From Nitrosomonas ureae (GTDB taxonomy: Bacteria; Pseudomonadota; Gammaproteobacteria; Burkholderiales; Nitrosomonadaceae): a stretch of 64,000 nt of DNA. The number at the start of each line of letters is the position of its first letter. Position 1 is the stretch's first letter. The notes below the pieces were generated by a model. That model was not told the origin of the DNA, did no database searches, and saw nothing but the letters and a program-made list of their open reading frames with translations. The position numbers were made by a program, and so were the translations under genes. The stretch lies in assembly GCF_900108305.1 (NCBI RefSeq), contig NZ_FNUX01000002.1, positions 62,001 through 126,000 on the forward strand. Reading direction: 5' to 3'. Of this stretch, positions 61,165 to 64,000 are shown piece by piece.

Positions 61165-63477
61165 ATGAAATTCCGGTATTTCGTTGCATTAATCGCCTTA
61201 TTTTGCGCATTTCCGTCGTGGGCGAGCGAGTCTTTCATTGTTGAAGATATTCGTGTTGAAGGCATCCAGCGTACTGAGGCAGGCACTGTATTTAGTTATC
61301 TTCCCATTAAAGTCGGTGAAGTGCTGGATGCAGAAAAAGCTACAGAGGCGATTAAGGCACTTTATGCGACCGGTTTTTTTAAAGATGTAAAATTGAAAAA
61401 TGAAAATAACATTCTGATTGTAGAGGTAATTGAGCGTCCCGCAATTGCGCAGATCAGCATCAATGGCGCCAAAGAATTTGAGAAAGATAAACTGCTTGAA
61501 GGCTTAAAGCAGGCGGGTATATCCGAATCCCGGATTTTCAGCCGCTCGCTTCTGGAACGAGCCGAGCTGGAATTAAAACGACAATACATCAGCCGTGGCA
61601 AATATGCCGTCAAAATTACAACGACTTCAACGCCACTGGAACGTAATCGTGTCGGAATAAATTTTGATATTAATGAAGGCCGCACCGCCCGGATAAAACG
61701 GATAAGTTTTATCGGCAACGAAAAATTTCCTGATAAAGAACTGCGTAATATACTGGTCCTTAGAAGACCTGACCTGCTTAGCTGGTTCACTAAAAACGAT
61801 CAGTATTCAAAACAAAAACTCTCCGCTGACCTTGAGACACTTCGCTCGTATTATCTTGATCGCGGTTACCTGGAATTCAATATCGAATCCACTCAAGTTT
61901 CCATAACGCCTGATTTACGCGATATCTATATCACCATTAACGTGACGGAAGGCGATCAATATTCAGTTTCCGATATCAAGGTGGCGGGAGAAACCATCGT
62001 ACCCGAGGAAGAAATCCACAAACTGATATTACTAAAAAATGGGGATGTTTTTGTACGTGAGAAATTAACTGAATCCATCAAATTAATCACTGACCGGTTA
62101 GGCGATGACGGGTATGCTTTTGCTAATGTCAACGCTTCCCCTGAAATAGATTATGAAAACCGGCAAGCTGCTTTCACATTCTTTGTTGATCCGGGCAAGC
62201 GGGTATACGTACGCCGTATCGATATTGAAGGTAACGACCGCACCCGCGATGAAGTCATACGCCGTGAATTCCGCCAAATGGAAGGGGCTTGGCATTCCAC
62301 AAGTCAAATTAATCTTTCTAAAGTCAGAGTTGACCGTTTAGGTTTTTTCAACAGTGTCAATGTAGAAACGCCAGCGGTACCCAACAAAACTGACCAGATA
62401 GACATCAAAGTCAGAGTTGAAGAGCGGCCAACCGGATCTATCATGTTTGGTGCGGGCTACTCCGATCGTCAGGGGATCATTCTGAATGCCTCGATTTCGC
62501 AGAATAATATTTTTGGCACAGGCAATTTTTTTAGTCTTGATGCTAACCGCGGCGCCATTAACGAAACCTACTCTGCATCCTTTACCAATCCTTACGTTAC
62601 AGTGGATGGCCTAAGCTTCGGTGCGGATGTTTACAAGCGTGTTTTGGATACGAAGGCATTAACATCATTCGCTGCATTTAAAACAGATACTTTAGGCGCC
62701 GGTTTCAGATTAGGAATACCGATTGCAGAAAATGATATCGTTTCCCTTGGCCTGGCTGCGGAAAATACCTCGATCGGTATATTTGAAAACAGTCCGCAGC
62801 GTTATAAGGATTTTGTTAACGAATTTGGCACCTCAACCAATAATTTCCCGGCAACCTTAAGCTGGGCACGCGACCGACGGGATAGCGCCATTTGGCCAAC
62901 CTCGGGGACAACGCATCGATTATTTGGCGAAGTCAGCGTACCGGGCGGAGATTTAGACTACTACAAAGTCAGTTACAACCAGAAATGGTACTTTCCGATC
63001 ACTGATTTCTTTACGCTTCTGATCAATACGGAATTTGGCTATGGTGATGGTTACAGCGGAAAAAATCTTCCTTTCTTCAAAAACTTTTTTGCCGGGGGTA
63101 ATAACTCAGTCAGAGGTTATGATCTGAATTCTTTGGGTCCCCGTGATGACACATTAATTCTGGGTAACACCTCCACGACTACTCGAAGACTGCTGGCGGT
63201 AGGCGGTAGCAAACGCGTAGTCGGAAATATTGAGCTGATGTTTCCTGTGCCATTCTTGCGCGATGACCGGTCATTGCGTTTTAGCTTATTTGCTGATGGC
63301 GGTACGACATTTAATCGATTCGGTCAACTGAACGATTTCATGCGTTACTCAGCCGGTATCGCATTAACCTGGGTATCTCCCATGGGGCCGCTAAAAGTCA
63401 GCATAGCAGAACCTCTGAATGATGTGCCGGCTGATAATCTGCAAAGATTCCAATTCATGTTCGGTCAACAATTTTAA
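61165..63477 (+). CDS. bamA: Outer-membrane protein assembly factor BamA
   Basis: 770 residues. A signal peptide of about 20 residues (ending SWA), five periplasmic POTRA domains (about 22-425) and a C-terminal 16-strand barrel (Omp85 family) ending in phenylalanine (MFGQQF). VRGYDLNSLGPRD (about 647-659) is the conserved VRGF/Y motif of barrel loop 6. It inserts outer-membrane barrels such as the DUF2490 protein in this window. The chaperone gene skp follows. Confidence 0.97.
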   Translation: MKFRYFVALIALFCAFPSWASESFIVEDIRVEGIQRTEAGTVFSYLPIKVGEVLDAEKATEAIKALYATGFFKDVKLKNENNILIVEVIERPAIAQISINGAKEFEKDKLLEGLKQAGISESRIFSRSLLERAELELKRQYISRGKYAVKITTTSTPLERNRVGINFDINEGRTARIKRISFIGNEKFPDKELRNILVLRRPDLLSWFTKNDQYSKQKLSADLETLRSYYLDRGYLEFNIESTQVSITPDLRDIYITINVTEGDQYSVSDIKVAGETIVPEEEIHKLILLKNGDVFVREKLTESIKLITDRLGDDGYAFANVNASPEIDYENRQAAFTFFVDPGKRVYVRRIDIEGNDRTRDEVIRREFRQMEGAWHSTSQINLSKVRVDRLGFFNSVNVETPAVPNKTDQIDIKVRVEERPTGSIMFGAGYSDRQGIILNASISQNNIFGTGNFFSLDANRGAINETYSASFTNPYVTVDGLSFGADVYKRVLDTKALTSFAAFKTDTLGAGFRLGIPIAENDIVSLGLAAENTSIGIFENSPQRYKDFVNEFGTSTNNFPATLSWARDRRDSAIWPTSGTTHRLFGEVSVPGGDLDYYKVSYNQKWYFPITDFFTLLINTEFGYGDGYSGKNLPFFKNFFAGGNNSVRGYDLNSLGPRDDTLILGNTSTTTRRLLAVGGSKRVVGNIELMFPVPFLRDDRSLRFSLFADGGTTFNRFGQLNDFMRYSAGIALTWVSPMGPLKVSIAEPLNDVPADNLQRFQFMFGQQF

Positions 63478-63500
63478 TTTCTGCCGGGTATTTGCTTCAG

Positions 63501-64000
63501 GTGAAAATACACAAACGAATCTATCGCCGCTGCCGGCTCAATACGATGATGGTTTTATTCGCCATAGCCATCGCGTGTAATTCCGTAGCTGCCGCCAGCG
63601 ATATTAAAATTGGCGTAGTCAATACCGAACAAATCCTGCGTGAATCCATACCGGCCATACAGGCCCAAAAAAAAATCGAACAGGAATTTATTCCACGCGA
63701 TGAAGCTATCAAAAAAATGGCGACGCAAGCCAAGGCGCTGCAAGACAAGCTAGAAAAAGAAAGCATTAACATGGAAGAATCCAAGCGACGCGTTTTGGAA
63801 AGAGATCTTGCCAATTTGAGCCGCGAGTACCAACGCGCCCAAAAGCAAATGCGCGAAGATCTGAGCGTACGTCATAATGAAGAATACAGTATGATTCTGG
63901 ATCGCACCAACCATGCCATCAGTAAAATCGCAGAAAAAGAAAATTATGATCTGATTTTGCAATTACAGGACTCTGTTTACAGAAGTCAACGCATCGACAT
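63501..64000 (+). CDS. skp: OmpH/Skp periplasmic chaperone, 5' part (cut by window edge)
   Basis: The frame is open from GTG 63501 to the right edge, giving 166 codons. ATGs at 63546 and 63549 are alternative starts; the GTG start gives a signal peptide with a long basic n-region, and all versions share the same hydrophobic core ending near SVAAA. The mature protein starts DIKIGVVNTEQIL and continues as a long charged coiled coil (Lys/Glu-rich, about 50-140), typical of Skp, which holds unfolded outer-membrane proteins for BamA. The C-terminus lies outside the window. Confidence 0.92.
   Translation, partial: MKIHKRIYRRCRLNTMMVLFAIAIACNSVAAASDIKIGVVNTEQILRESIPAIQAQKKIEQEFIPRDEAIKKMATQAKALQDKLEKESINMEESKRRVLERDLANLSREYQRAQKQMREDLSVRHNEEYSMILDRTNHAISKIAEKENYDLILQLQDSVYRSQRID

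Overview
The window looks like chromosomal DNA of a betaproteobacterium close to Nitrosomonas (Nitrosomonadaceae). This rests on gene order (TPR lipoprotein-lolB-ispE-tRNA-Gln-prs-rplY-pth-ychF; rpsB-tsf-pyrH-frr-uppS-cdsA-dxr-rseP-bamA-skp; M16-rsmD-coaD-fdx), moderate base composition and protein character. No ammonia-oxidation gene is present, so the genus is an inference.

Layout. 1-1.2 kb: the 3' end of a type I restriction gene (hsdR) and a small, probably damaged ORF. 1.2-4.8 kb, minus strand: zapD, coaE, pilD, pilC. 5-10.2 kb: an SDR-family protein, a ferredoxin-type flavin reductase, and the tetrapyrrole genes hemC-hemD-hemY without hemX. 10.3-18.3 kb, plus strand: ppc, a non-catalytic M16 peptidase homologue, rsmD, coaD, a ferredoxin and two HDOD signalling proteins. 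18.4-24.1 kb is accessory: an IS3-type transposase remnant, an AT-rich gap with a tight cluster of DnaA-box-like 9-mers, small conserved proteins (DUF4389, DUF1840), an HDAC-like deacetylase, a membrane coiled-coil protein, a ferritin with a Fur-like site, and a doubly broken fic pseudogene. 24.1-30.7 kb, minus strand: lnt-glyQ-glyS-gmhB-plsC-M48 peptidase. 31-40.1 kb, plus strand: a TPR lipoprotein, minCDE, lolB, ispE, tRNA-Gln, prs, rplY, pth, ychF.

40.1-46.3 kb is the most interesting part. An intact fic gene with a repeated TGTCG operator-like array is followed by three overlapping genes that look like a restriction-modification system: a short methyltransferase-like protein (motif I, no NPPY), an Eco57I-type N6-adenine methyltransferase, and a GIY-YIG/SF2-helicase fusion. 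The methyltransferase carries a perfect 43-nt tract of the pentanucleotide GCACA just before its putative target-recognition region. Changing the number of units by one shifts the frame and truncates the protein, the hallmark of phase variation.

46.3-53.6 kb: rapA (minus), a DUF2490 outer-membrane protein, a small cytochrome c lipoprotein, and a divergent pair under a perfect FNR box: an Fnr-type regulator and a HemN-like protein that has lost three of the four cysteines of the radical-SAM cluster region. 53.7-64 kb: the conserved translation, nucleotide, isoprenoid and envelope operon rpsB to skp, cut by the right window edge.
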